From Diplocarpon mali (taxonomy: Eukaryota > Ascomycota > Leotiomycetes > Helotiales > Drepanopezizaceae): DNA of 37,670 nucleotides. Of the stretch, positions 1 through 14,226 are shown piece after piece. The notes under the pieces are model-generated. The model had not been told where the DNA came from. It saw only the letters and a program-made list of their open reading frames with translations, and ran no database searches. The DNA lies in NCBI GenBank assembly GCA_024741835.1, contig JAENRP010000396.1, positions 1 through 37,670 on the forward strand. The letters are read 5' to 3'. Both the position numbers and the translations under genes were made by a program. How positions within the stretch are numbered: position 1 is the first letter of the stretch; every line of letters begins with the position of its first letter.

Positions 1-568
1 TTATCGCTGCGCTCACGGGGCTCATAACTGTCGTGCATAATACCGCTCGGCCAAAATGTGAATCCACACCTTAGGGCGCGTACTAGCATATTTAGCCTAT
101 TTTCTGCACAACAGCTGCACTGTCCTGAGGTAGCGTAGAGCCTTCGGCGCTTCTCAGCAAGTCCCGTGACGTCGAGGAAGCCAACCCCAATAAATACATG
201 GTCAACCGGCCTTCAGATGAGACGACGCATTGTCAGCGCAGCGCGTCAGGAGTGCTTAACAGTAGAGTCGAACTCTAGGCTGCGTGTCCTTGAACATCCC
301 CAGACGTCGCAGCATGTTCCCCCCAATACCCGATCACGGCCTCCCAGCTGGCCTGGGTCATGTCTCATGGAATGTTGTGAGAATATACAAGGATTGTGCT
401 TATGTAATCGTACCTTGTATATATTATACTCCTGCAGCTCCATAGAACTCTGAATCTACACCTTCAGAGTCTATCAAATGTTTATCTCCGCCATGCCCAT
501 TGCCTCCCGGTTTTCCTCCCCCCGACACGCAGCCGGCGCAGCAACGACACGAGCCCCCAACACACACA
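1..568. other. Upstream region of the diflavin reductase gene
   Basis: No gene is supported here. Short open frames exist, but they start with non-ATG codons or overlap the reductase leader in the wrong frame. A short AT-rich patch around 410-430 (ttgtatatattatact) lies about 140 bp upstream of the predicted ATG and could be part of the core promoter, but nothing else marks it. Confidence 0.4.
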
Positions 569-3067
569 ATGCCCGCAACACCAGCGGGCCCAGGCCCAGG
601 CCGAGGCCATTCCCAGCCCCCATGCCCCGATCGATATGCCCTCGTCCTCTACGGCTCGGAAACAGGCAATAGCCACGAGCTTGCCGACCGTCTGGGCCAG
701 ATGACCGAGCGGCTGCACTTCCAGACCATCGTGACCGAGATGGACGACTTGGCCGATGTCGTGGAGAAGAAGATGAAATCGGGAGAGACGGTAGCCGCAC
801 CGGGCTCCGTGCCACGCTGCTCCATCCACCGAGCCCGCGAGTGAGCAGAGTGTCGGCTGACCAAGGGCGTAGAAAGCAATACCCAGCCTCCGGTTCGCCT
901 CCCTCCGCAAGGCTACGCTGGTCGTCCTCGTGACTTCGACGACAGGCCAGGGCGAGTTCCCGAAGAATTGTCGGAGGCTGTGGACGAGTCTCCTGAAGAA
1001 GAGCCTGCCGACGACGTGTTTGGCGGGCCTGCACTACACCACCTTTGGTCTGGGAAACAGCTCGTATGCGAAGTAAGGCCTTGTCTCGTGATTACACCGG
1101 GAGTCACGTGACTAACGGGGAGGGGAAGTGAAGATTCAATCGGGCGGCGCGGCTGCTGCACGTGCGCTTCCAGGGGCTGGGAGCGAGGGAGATCTTCCCC
1201 CGAGGCGAGGCGGATGAGTTGCATTCGGACGGGTGTGTTGGCCTCTCCCACTGTCCTGCCCGCGTGTGTTTCGGCGCATTCCCTCGACCCGGTCGGCCGG
1301 CTCGTTTGTCTCTGAACCGACATGGACGCGCCAGCCCGGACCCGATCAGATCAGATCAGATCAGACCAGATCAGACCAGACCGGTCGAGAGGTGACGAGC
1401 ATCGTGTAGCTGACATGGCCAGAATCGACGGCGCTTTTCTGCCTTGGTCCCGCGACTTTCAAGCCCACATCCAATCCGCCTACCCTTTGCCGGAAGGAGT
1501 GACGCCAATCCCTCCCGATGTGCTCCTTCCCTTCAAGTGGACCCTCCAACTCGCAGACTCTTCAGATCTCGTGGAGACCGAGGGCTCGTCGTTCGCAGCA
1601 CCACCGACAACACCACAACCTCCTCCGCCAGACGTCGACTTGGAATCCGGTCGCGAGATGAGCCTCTCCCCGCCAGAAGCCCGCCTCTCCGAGGTCTCCC
1701 AGGTCTCCGAGGAGCCATGTTCGATGCTCAAGCAGCCGTTCCCCCGCGACCAGCTACACGCCGACCGACGCCTGCGCAGGGGCACTCTCCTCCTGCCTCC
1801 CATCCAGGGCGCAGTTGCGGCCTGTCTCGAGGCCAACAGACGCCTCACGCCCATGTCGCATTGGCAGGATGTCCGCGAGATCACCTTCCGGGCTCGCGGC
1901 ACGTTCGCGTACAGAGCGGGCGACACGTTGACCGTATATCCTCAGAACTTCCCCGACGACGTGCAGGCCCTGATCGATCTCATGGGCTGGCGCGAGGTTG
2001 CCGACAGACCAGTGCGCTTCGCACCCGACCCCAGCGTCGCCTTCTACGACGAGTTCCTGATCATGCCTTCGCCCAAAGACTTCTACCCCATGGCCAACTC
2101 CACCCTGCGCACGCTCCTCACCGTCAACCTCGACATCACCGCCATTCCGCCACGCAAAGTCCTCGACCTCCTCGCCCACTTCACCGACGACGCCACGCAC
2201 AAGGAGCGGCTCCGCGAGTTCTCCAACCCGGCCTTCAGCGACGAGTTCTTCGACTACGCCACGCGTCCCCGCCGCGGCATCCTCGAAGTCCTCCAGGACT
2301 TCCCTTCGGTCAAGCTCCCCTTCAACATCGTCACCACCGTCTTCCCCGTCATGCGGGGCCGCGAATACAGCATCGCCAGCGGCGGGCCCCGCATGGTCCG
2401 CAGCAGGGACAGAGAGTTCACCACGGTGCAGCTGCTCGTCGCCGTCGTGCAGTACAAGACGGTGCTCCGGAAGGTGCGCCGCGGCCTCTGCACGCGCTTC
2501 CTGGCCGCGCTGCAAGAGCCGGGCTCCTATGTCATGGTCCGCTTCAACCGCACGGGCATCTTTGAAGACATGGCCCCCGAGATGCACAAGCCCGTCATCA
2601 TGGTCGCGCCGGGCACCGGCCTGGCGCCCTGCCGCTCTCTGATTCTCGAGCGTGCCGCGTTCGCAGCGCAGGACGAGGAAGTCGGGCCCTCGTACCTCTT
2701 CTTCGGTGCCCGCCACCAGAGCGCAGATAACTTCTACAGCAGCCTGTTCAGCAACGAGGCCTTGCGGACGACCGTCTTCACGGCCTTCTCGCGCGACGAC
2801 CCGACGGGCAGGAAGGTGTACGTGCAGGACAAGATCCGCGAGCAAGGCGAGCTGGTGTTCAGGCTGTTGGGCGAGGGGGCCTTTGTGATCGTGTCTGGCA
2901 GCTCGGGCAACATGCCCAAGGCAGTCCGAGAGGCCTTCTTGGATGTTCTCGTCGACGGTCATCCGAGTCTCACGGAGAGCCACACGGCGGCCCAGGTCCG
3001 GGAGGCGGCGGAAGGTCTCCTGCAGACGCTGGAAGCGACTGGCCGGTATAAGCAGGAGACTTGGTAA
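569..3067 (+). CDS. TAH18: NADPH-dependent diflavin oxidoreductase (Tah18/NDOR1 family)
   Basis: The family passes electrons from NADPH through FAD and FMN to Dre2/anamorsin for cytosolic iron-sulfur cluster assembly. Predicted exons are 569-790, 912-1072, 1134-1232 and 1423-3067, giving 708 residues. The ATG at 569 is the first in frame; the frame upstream opens only with TTG. Seen: a flavodoxin/FMN module with LYGSETGNS (residues 28-35), TSTTGQGEFP (81-90) and TFGLGNSSY (117-125); an FAD/connecting domain with HWQDVREITF (about 307-316) and REYSIAS (474-480); an NADPH domain with APGTGLAPCRS (about 556-566) and a terminal Trp. Introns are phases 0, 2 and 2; a branch-like actaac lies at 1111-1116. 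Odd points: a Pro/Ser-rich insert at about residues 210-265, and SGSSGNMP near 652-659 where relatives usually have CGS. The length is above the roughly 600-650 of yeast and human homologues. The family is certain; exon edges are predictions. Confidence 0.9.
1344..1382 (+). repeat. Pentanucleotide microsatellite (gatca/gacca) inside an intron
   Basis: About eight near-perfect copies of gatca or gacca lie within the predicted third intron (1233-1422) of the diflavin reductase gene. The intron keeps a plausible donor (gtgtgt) and a ctgac branch site near the acceptor, so the repeat probably does not disrupt splicing. Confidence 0.85.
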
Positions 3068-3944
3068 GGGAGGCCGGGCCGGTTGTCTTGTCTGGAGAGA
3101 GGGGGTGGGGGGGGAGGTTGGAACGAATGGGGCGGTAATCAGAGGGTGGGCGGGTTCCGTAGTCAGATTTAGATTTAGTCCCAGAAGCTGGGGAAGATCG
3201 AATCATAGATAGACATGTGACACATTGCTTAGTCTAACTCAAGTCTTCAGTGTAGTACAGAAGCCGACCACGCGGCTCGGGGGGGAGGGGGGTCCTCAAC
3301 ATCTTCCTTCCGGAGAGCAGGAGCACGTCTAGACATCAGAGTATAGCTAGGGGTCTTGGGTATCTGTGTCCCGACCGGACGTGCCGGAGTACCTCTTTGA
3401 CCAATCTCACTTGAGGCATCAGCTCGAGTAGCCTGATACTGGCGAGGTTCGAGGCTTTGTGGATTGGTTTAAAGGAGAAGTGGCACGACTCGAGAGTTTG
3501 ACGCTCTCCGTGCTATCACGCAGGCGTGGGTTAGGCTCGAGACGTAATACTCGATGCCTACAATATACTCCTGGCCGAGATCTGCGAATCAGGTCGTTTA
3601 ATCCGCAGAGTTGCGTTTGACTCTAGTCGCTTCTGCTATTCGTAATTCTAGGGTACCTAAGTAGCAATCCTAGATCTCTCTTTTTTTTTATCCCCCCTTA
3701 TCCTCCCCCTCCCCCCTTGCCCTAATGCAGAGGCTAGAAGTCGATTATTTGATCTGCCTAAGCTAGAATGTTCGCTCTACTAAGCATCTAAAGTCAATAG
3801 TTGTTTTGGACTATAGCAGAGCTGCTCTAGGGAGACTGATGGCCGTTTGCTAAGAATCTCGGAGCTTAGCAGACTGCTCGGTCTCACCCCTACTGGGCTT
3901 GGTTTGGCTTGATTCGGGTTGATTATCAGGCCTGTCTTTTGCTT

Positions 3945-4019
3945 TAGATGCTTTTTAGATGCTCTTTAGATGCTATTTAAATGCTCTTCAGATGCTCTTC
4001 AGAGGCTCTTCAAATGCTA
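3945..4019 (+). repeat. Short tandem repeat, unit about 11 bp (agatgctcttt-like)
   Basis: Six to seven degenerate copies of an 11-12 bp unit (agatgctcttt / agatgctcttc / aaatgctcttc) run head to tail. Divergence between copies suggests it is old. Confidence 0.75.
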
Positions 4020-4161
4020 CTATGTTTAGTTGGATCCTGAGCTAGACGACTCCGCCGGGTCTGCACTTTCGTCACCACCTTACTAGTTGCGAGAACGTCA
4101 TCTCTTGGATGGCTTATATAGTTGAGGAGCTGCTGCGGGCATAGCAATGTACTATCTGGGC

Positions 4162-4492
4162 GGTTGGTTGGTCGGTTAGTTAGTTGGTTGGTTAGTTGGT
4201 TAGTTGGTTAGTTGGTCAATCAGTCAATCTTTCAGTTATTCATTCAGTCTATTAGTCAATTAGTCTATCAATTAATCTATTAGTTAGTTAGTTATTCAGT
4301 TAGTTAGTTAGTGAGTCAGTTAGTTAGTCAGTTTGTCTATCAGTCAATCTTTCAGTTATTCAATCAGTCTATTAGTCAATCAGTCCATCAGTCAGTCCAT
4401 TAGTCAATCAGTCCATCAGTCAATCTATTAGTTAGTCAGTTAGTCCATCGGCCAGTCCGTCAGTTAGTCCACCAGCCAGTCAGTCAGTCAGT
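4162..4492 (+). repeat. Degenerate tetranucleotide array (ttag / tcag / ttgg family)
   Basis: About 330 bp made almost wholly of 4-bp units: ttgg and ttag first, then mixed ttag, tcag, tcaa and tcca. The period is kept throughout while the unit drifts, as expected for a microsatellite expanding and mutating. It ends 68 bp before the ATG of the 2EXR-domain gene, so it probably lies in that gene's promoter or 5' leader. Confidence 0.9.
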
Positions 4493-4560
4493 ACTTATCC
4501 GCCCTCTCTGCCTCCCTTCGTCTCAATATCAAGCCCAGAGTTCTCTGGTTCGAAGCAAGC

Positions 4561-5520
4561 ATGCCGTCCTCCACCACAATCTCGCAGAATACTCTTCTCG
4601 CACCCACCACCTCACTGGAGAGCATCGACAGCATGGTGCAGCAGATCTCCGAGCTCACCCTCACGCCCTCACCCGGCGTGAACTTCTGCTCGCTCCCGAC
4701 CGAGATCCGCCTTATGATCTGGAAACTCGCCATCCCCGGGCCCCGAGTCCTTCGCATGTGCATCCCCCGCGACAAGTCCCGGGTGCCATGGACATACAGC
4801 ACCTCGTCGCCCGCAATCCCCAGCATCCTGCACGTCAACCTGGAGTCGCGCATCGTCGGCCTCTCGCTCTTCACCCTCAACTTCCCCCTCAAGCAGAGAC
4901 AGTGCCGGCCGCCGCCTTACCGGCCCGCGCTCTCGACCTACTGGAATCCCGCCCGGGACACGCTCTACCTGCCGGATTTCCACGCGCCCGAAGACGCCGA
5001 CGTCGCCGCCGACGTCGCGCGCGACGCGGTCGAGGGCTCCGACGCTGGTCTCCCCGCCGACGACTCGCTCCTCGGCCGCCGCTTCCACCACCACAACCTC
5101 ATGGCCATGCAGCACCTGGCGCTCCCGTGGAAAACAAAAGTCGCGAGTGGCTTCGACTTTCGCACTGGCTCGGACCGGTGCGGCGGCGAGTGGATGCCGC
5201 GCTGGTTGTTCGGCTTCCCGTCCTTGAAGAGCGTCACCTTTGTCGTCGAGCCCTCGTCCCGGGGCTACCGGCCGGGCGAGATCGTCCTGTACGAGCCGGG
5301 GGATGCGCGCGTGCGGCGGGAGTATAGTTGCTGCGCGCTCGCGTGGTCCGCCGACCGGGTGTCCTTCAAACCTGGCGAGCTGGCGGCTCTGATCGCGTGC
5401 CGGTTGAGGTTGTATACCCAAGGAGAGATCCCGAACATCCACATGAAGCTCTTGGGACACCGGGAGACGCGGAAGACGCTGCCGTTCTGCGTCACGAGGT
5501 CGAGGCCGAGAACGAGCTGA
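4561..5520 (+). CDS. 2EXR-domain (F-box-like) protein
   Basis: A single-exon gene of 319 residues. Residues about 41-64 (FCSLPTEIRLMIWKLAIPGPR) are the hallmark start of the fungal 2EXR domain, followed by SILHVNLESR and by YWNPARDTLYL (about residues 126-136), both expected in this family. The domain resembles an F-box-type helical start, and most members have no proven function; they are highly duplicated in Pezizomycotina. No signal peptide or membrane segment is visible. A Ser/Thr-rich N-terminus of about 35 residues precedes the domain. The ATG at 4561 is the first in frame and follows the tetranucleotide array closely. A linker near residues 140-165 is very acidic (many Asp/Ala). Domain assignment is firm; biological role is unknown. 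Confidence 0.82.
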   Translation: MPSSTTISQNTLLAPTTSLESIDSMVQQISELTLTPSPGVNFCSLPTEIRLMIWKLAIPGPRVLRMCIPRDKSRVPWTYSTSSPAIPSILHVNLESRIVGLSLFTLNFPLKQRQCRPPPYRPALSTYWNPARDTLYLPDFHAPEDADVAADVARDAVEGSDAGLPADDSLLGRRFHHHNLMAMQHLALPWKTKVASGFDFRTGSDRCGGEWMPRWLFGFPSLKSVTFVVEPSSRGYRPGEIVLYEPGDARVRREYSCCALAWSADRVSFKPGELAALIACRLRLYTQGEIPNIHMKLLGHRETRKTLPFCVTRSRPRTS

Positions 5521-7671
5521 TCTAGCGCCTCTAGACGCATGGTGTCCGAGCTGGTGGGTAACCCCCCGGAATATCTGCATCGAAACTGGCTTGTCGAGCT
5601 GAAAGAGTTCACCCCATCTGCTTCGCACCACGGCAGTGGCCTCGGAGGCGGAGGCCTCGGAGGGCCAGCAGAGCGTCATCCACGCTTCTAGGGAGCTCCT
5701 TCTGGGCGATCTGTTGGAAACTTCGACTCTCAGTCGTATCTTGGATACGGGGAATACTTGGATCTTGTAGGAGAGGGATCCGATTTGAGAGAGTGTGTAT
5801 CACTTCCTATCCTGTTTATTTATGCTCGAGACGGTTTCTGGTCTAGTCTTCCATTTGAACCACTCTAATCAGAAATTGTTTCAAAAATAAAATATTAATG
5901 TTCTCTATATAAGAAAGTGTGAGATATAACGAGAGCAAGGGAGAGTCTCAGATACGTATAGTCGCCTTGCCGCACGCAGTGATTTGCATCTGCGTCTTTG
6001 TGCATCTACGATGTGTTTTTTCCACGTATCATCTACGATATCAGATACGTTCTCGCCTACCCACTACGCTACTGGGCATCCTAGCAGATCTGTGTAAATC
6101 TAAGTCCTAGACGCGGTTTCTAGTCCCCGCTACGACACGCAACCCATCACTCTAGAGCCACAACTCAAGACCAACGGCACAGATCCGCAACCTCTAAGGA
6201 TCTAACAACAACCATATCCAGAGACGTGATGCAAATACCTCTCCCTGGCTTTGCACCTACCTGCTCCTCCTCTTTACGCCTTGCCCCTTGCCACCTCGGA
6301 AAGAGATTACACGGACAGTTTCCCTCGCGTGGTTCTTTCTTTTTTAACCGTAATCGTCGTGGGAAATGGGCGAAGATGCTTCCTCTCGGTTGTATCAGAT
6401 GAGGCTTCTGGGACTGATATATCGGGGCGGGGAAGCGGGACGGGGGCGCTTGAAGAAGAGGAGGAGGAGGAGGTTGGGATTCAAGTCGGTAGATCGGCTT
6501 GTTGGATGCAGGATGGTTCGGGAGGGGGTCTCTGGCTGGGACGAAGAGTGCGGGTGGGGTTAAAGGGGGGGGGAGGGGGGGGGGGAATTCTCCCCGCGGC
6601 CGGGTACTCGGGACCACCTGGTGCTTTTCGCTCGTGTGTTTGCTGTTTGTTGTTTGCTGTTTGTTGTTTGCTGTTTGTTGTTTGCTGTTTGCTGTTTGCT
6701 GTTTGCTGTTTGTTGTTTTCTGTTTGCTGTTTGCTGTCCGCTGTTCGCATAGCAGCTGTGTGCGGGGCCCCTCTCTGCGGTGAGATGTTCGGGTCAGAGA
6801 GTCAACAGAGGAGGGCTTGCTGAGCGCAGTATGCAGTGGCATAATGCGAGCCAGCCCATTCCGGTCGTTTGCCCTTTGCACACCTGAACAGGGCGTGTTC
6901 ATGACGATGCTTCCTACCGATGGTAACTGCTCTGCATAGTCACCTGATCTTCGCAGTTGGCCCTACTCTTGTTACTTGGCATGTTAGAAGTAAGATCTCT
7001 ATATCTGAGGATGTATATTTTGACAAGTCGATAAGCTCTAGCCTCACGTGTGTTGGAGCTCGCATATTTTGCCGGAGGTAGCCGTCTTTGACACATGTTG
7101 CTTTGCTCTGTCTTGCTCGTTTAATTGTAGTATAACATGTGAAACGATATCGGAATGTATTGGATATCAATATGGCTGTTATTGGAACAGCTATTAGTTC
7201 CTACATCGTAAATGACTAATTGATTTCACATAACACTTGAGGAGAGGCTATTTTGGGTCCAGGATAGTCAGTCGATAATGCCAGTGGAGTACCATGCCTT
7301 GACTCGGAACAAGTTGTCCGGGTGGTTAATGTACCTTGAGTAAGATATTCATCCGTGTGGGAAGATTTTTCGAATCTTTACAGGGGTATGTGATTTTGTC
7401 TAAGGGGAAGGTGGGATGAGGGCAGCGATAACAGGCAGAATGAGCCATGTGAGCGTGGTATTGAGAGAATAGGAGATCTTGCGTGACTCGGGAACCTGCA
7501 ACATAATTCTCCTCCACCCTCTCACCCTGTGTAGGTGCTCAACTATTTCTCTCGGAGATAGGGCGCTCGCTTAAAAAGGGGGCGGGGTAATAAGCGAGAT
7601 TAGGGCAAAGAGGACGGCGAGGAGCAACGCTCACCCCTACTTAGCGAGCTTCGATTGTTCGATTCTAGTAC
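5521..7671. other. Gene-poor intergenic region
   Basis: About 2.1 kb without a supported gene. 5860-6120 is AT-rich with only short frames. 6550-6592 is a poly-G tract broken by single bases. A heptanucleotide minisatellite is listed separately. 6900-7200 is AT-rich and unremarkable. Open frames on both strands across the minisatellite exist only because the 7-bp unit lacks stops. Confidence 0.55.
6636..6742 (+). repeat. Heptanucleotide minisatellite (tgtttgc / tgtttgt)n
   Basis: About fifteen head-to-tail copies of a 7-bp unit alternating between gtttgct and gtttgtt, with the last copies drifting (gttttct, gtccgct). Because 7 is not a multiple of 3, it opens all frames on one strand (Cys/Leu/Val-rich) and gives Gln/Thr/Asn-rich frames on the other; these are artefacts. 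Confidence 0.92.
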
Positions 7672-8282
7672 CTATGTCAACACCGGCTCTTCTTTGGACC
7701 CCGTGACAGGGCGGATAACCTCAGAGATGTGGAACTCCCTCCGCAGCTGGTCACCGCTGAACTCATCTTTATCGTGGCGGTAAACCAGCAGCCGCAGTCG
7801 GGGCCGTGCGACGCTGCAGTAGGTTCGATTGCGGAGAGAGTTGTACCAGTCGTATCTCATTATGTGCGACTGCTAGGAGTGTAAATGAAAAGCTACTACG
7901 GAGAGAGGATTGTTGATACCAGGTGGTGAGAGTGAGGCCTTGGTCCGCTTGCACGTTTCATCCTGCATATGGGTACTGGTCGCAAGGAGATCCGGCGCGG
8001 GCGTGACATCTTCCCAACAGAAGTATTCCCGCTGAGGAGCCTGGTGTTGACGAGTCTAAACACCGTCCTGAATTTGCCCAGGGTCGGCAGGGCTTTGTTG
8101 ACGAAGTATTGGTATGTACCCGCAAGATCGGACATGATGACCAGGTGGAAACCTCCTTGCGCATAGGAGGATGCAACGTCGAGGTAGCAAGAATTCTGGA
8201 GTATATGCTTGCGGATTTCCAGCTTAGACACGGGCCGTCGTCTGGAGAAGAGCTCGTAGGATTGGCGATGGCGACGTATCAT
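7672..8282 (-). CDS. Candidate two-exon small gene or gene remnant, unknown function
   Basis: A weak model: exon 1 from ATG at 8282 down to 7920, a 47-nt intron (gtatca..ctcctag, 7919-7873), and exon 2 from 7872 to 7672, giving about 187 residues in one frame. The middle part looks protein-like, with a run of hydrophobic and aromatic alternation (residues about 44-85, including GGFHLVIMSDL and GTYQYFV). Its pattern recalls the small ligand-binding fold of Lrp/AsnC-type proteins, but I cannot assign it. An in-frame stop sits just upstream of the ATG, so a longer ancestral gene that has decayed is an equally good reading. No clear branch site is seen in the intron. No family motif is recognised with confidence. 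Confidence 0.3.
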
Positions 8283-12461
<4,179 letters not shown>

Positions 12462-13110
12462 ACTGCGAGTTGTGTTTACAAAGGCTGTATGTTGAATTAT
12501 TGATGGTAGAAATATCGCTCCGCTCTGCAACAGTTAGATTTGATAGCGGAGTAATTTGCTCAATTCGAAGCACGTGTCCTTTATGTGAGTGATTAGTGGA
12601 CAAGAGGTGCTTCGGGCCCGGTCTGTCCATGATCCAAGCCCAAGCCCCGTCCTGACCTCCACCATCTCGGCTTGCGGGAACCATCCACTCATTATCAGGA
12701 GATGAATATATCTACGTGCGTACTGGCTGGGACCCTCGGCGAGAGGCCTCAGTCCTGTGGATAAGCTGGGGGGATCTGACAGGGAAGCTGATGTTTGTTG
12801 ATATGCCGTTTGGCCTGATGCCCATGTCGCTTAAACCGATTGACCCCTTTTTCCGTTTTCCCTTGGCAACGCGGGGTTCCCCCACGTTCGGAGGCTACTC
12901 GACCGAGCGCGTGTGGGACGTCAGGAAAAATGCCACCTCGAGCATCTTGGCTCGTCAGTCTCCAATGATCCGGGATGCAAAAGTGAGGTGGTTGGACCGA
13001 GTAGTCCGCCATGGAATTCTCGCTCAAAAGCTCACTTGTCCCTCCAGCAAAACCCGCCAGATCTCAACCCCCCCCCCCTTCGCCCCGAGATCGCCAATTG
13101 CACTGCCAGA
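12462..13110. other. Intergenic region, promoter of the GH105 gene
   Basis: About 650 bp between katG and the GH105 gene. It contains two words matching the SYGGRG site of the carbon-catabolite repressor CreA (ctgggg near 12768 and gcgggg near 12870), which would fit a plant-polysaccharide gene. Such 6-bp words are common by chance, so this is only suggestive. A run of C residues (about 13069-13078) lies just before the ATG. Confidence 0.4.
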
Positions 13111-14226
13111 ATGCCCACCACGTACGCAGACGTCACGTCCGCCTCCGTGCACGATGCCATTGCCCGGCTCACCCACAACCTGGTCAACATCACCGACACG
13201 ACCGGCCAGTTCCTCATGACGCTCCCCGACGGGCGCATCATCGACACGAAAGGCTGGAATGACTGGGAATGGACGCACGGCGTGGGCCTCTACGGGCTGT
13301 ACAAGTACTACGCCCTGACGGGATCCGCCGCGACGCTCCAGCTGGTCGAGGACTGGTTCGCGAACCGCTTCGCGGCGGGGGGCACGAGCAAGAACATCAA
13401 CACCATGGCGCCGCTCCTCACGCTGGCGTACGTCTACGAGGACACGGGCAACAAGACCTACCTGCCCTGGCTCGACTGCTGGGCCGAGTGGGCCATGTAC
13501 GATCTCGAGCGCACCGAGTACGGGGGCATGCAGCACATCACCTACCTGACGCCCAACACGCAGCAGCTCTGGGACGACACGCTCATGATGACCGTGCTGC
13601 CGCTGGCCAAGATCGGGCTGGTGCTCCGCCGGCCGCACTACGTCGAGGAGGCAAAGCGCCAGTTCCTGGTCCACATCAAGTACCTGTTCGACCCGCCGAC
13701 GGGCCTGTGGTTCCACGGCTGGACCTTCGCCGAGGGCGGCCACAACTTCGCGCGCGCGCGCTGGGCGAGGGGGAACTCGTGGGTGACCATCGTGATCCCG
13801 GAGTTCCTCGAGCTGCTGGACCTGCCGGCGACGGATCCCGTCCGGACACACCTGGTCGACACGCTGGAGGCGCAGTGCCGGGCGCTGAAGAAGTACCAGG
13901 ACCAGTCGGGCCTGTGGCGGACGCTGCTGGACCACGACGACGACGGCTCGTACGTCGAGGCGTCGGCGACGGCAGGCTTTGCCTATGGGATCCTGAAGGC
14001 GGTGAGGAAGAAGTACATCGGGCCCGAGTACGAGGAGGTGGGCGTGAGGGCCATCAAGGCGGTGATGGGCCAGATTGACGCGGAGGGGGAGTTGCAGAAT
14101 ACGAGTTTCGGGACGGGCATGGGGCATACTCTGCAGTTTTACAAGGACATCCCGCGGACGTGTATGCCGTACGGACAGGCGATGGCCATCATGGCGCTGG
14201 GAGAGTTTCTGCGGAGGTATTTGTAG
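13111..14226 (+). CDS. Unsaturated rhamnogalacturonyl hydrolase, GH105 (YteR/YesR-like)
   Basis: This family removes the unsaturated galacturonic acid left at the non-reducing end of oligosaccharides after rhamnogalacturonan lyase action. One exon, 371 residues, the usual size for a single-domain GH105. Seen: WNDWEWTHGVGLYGLY (about 49-64), QLWDDTLMM (152-160) carrying the Asp pair that includes the family's likely catalytic Asp, GLWFHGW (198-204), WARGNSW (218-224) and a Met/Gly-rich end with CMPYGQAMAIMAL. No signal peptide is visible, so the enzyme should act in the cytosol on imported oligosaccharides. The ATG at 13111 is the first in frame; the frame upstream opens with GTG. The gene is very GC-rich at third positions. 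It faces the PL4 lyase gene tail to tail, whose product would generate its substrate. Confident family call; exact linkage preference is inferred. Confidence 0.92.
   Translation: MPTTYADVTSASVHDAIARLTHNLVNITDTTGQFLMTLPDGRIIDTKGWNDWEWTHGVGLYGLYKYYALTGSAATLQLVEDWFANRFAAGGTSKNINTMAPLLTLAYVYEDTGNKTYLPWLDCWAEWAMYDLERTEYGGMQHITYLTPNTQQLWDDTLMMTVLPLAKIGLVLRRPHYVEEAKRQFLVHIKYLFDPPTGLWFHGWTFAEGGHNFARARWARGNSWVTIVIPEFLELLDLPATDPVRTHLVDTLEAQCRALKKYQDQSGLWRTLLDHDDDGSYVEASATAGFAYGILKAVRKKYIGPEYEEVGVRAIKAVMGQIDAEGELQNTSFGTGMGHTLQFYKDIPRTCMPYGQAMAIMALGEFLRRYL

Larger units (their letters stand above)
3068..4560. other. Intergenic region, repeat-rich, no gene seen
   Basis: About 1.5 kb between two plus-strand genes without a credible ORF. 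The first part is mixed composition with poly-G and poly-C runs (3107-3116 and about 3694-3717). The middle part becomes AT-richer with many ctag/taag words, which could be an old mutated repeat. It then carries two simple-sequence arrays, listed separately. Confidence 0.6.

Noticed and set aside
478..672. An ATG frame beginning just before the diflavin reductase
   Set aside because: It overlaps the flavodoxin-domain exon in a different frame; the flavodoxin frame has the conserved motifs.
1754..2983. A 409-codon minus-strand open frame opposite the diflavin reductase
   Set aside because: Antisense shadow of a GC-rich exon; no family features.
4162..4492. The tetranucleotide array as a telomere remnant or CRISPR-like array
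   Set aside because: The unit is 4 bp and lacks GGG runs or spacers; it is a microsatellite.
6251..6902. Cys/Leu-rich and Gln/Thr/Asn-rich frames on both strands
   Set aside because: They are created by the heptanucleotide minisatellite and poly-G tract, not by coding selection.
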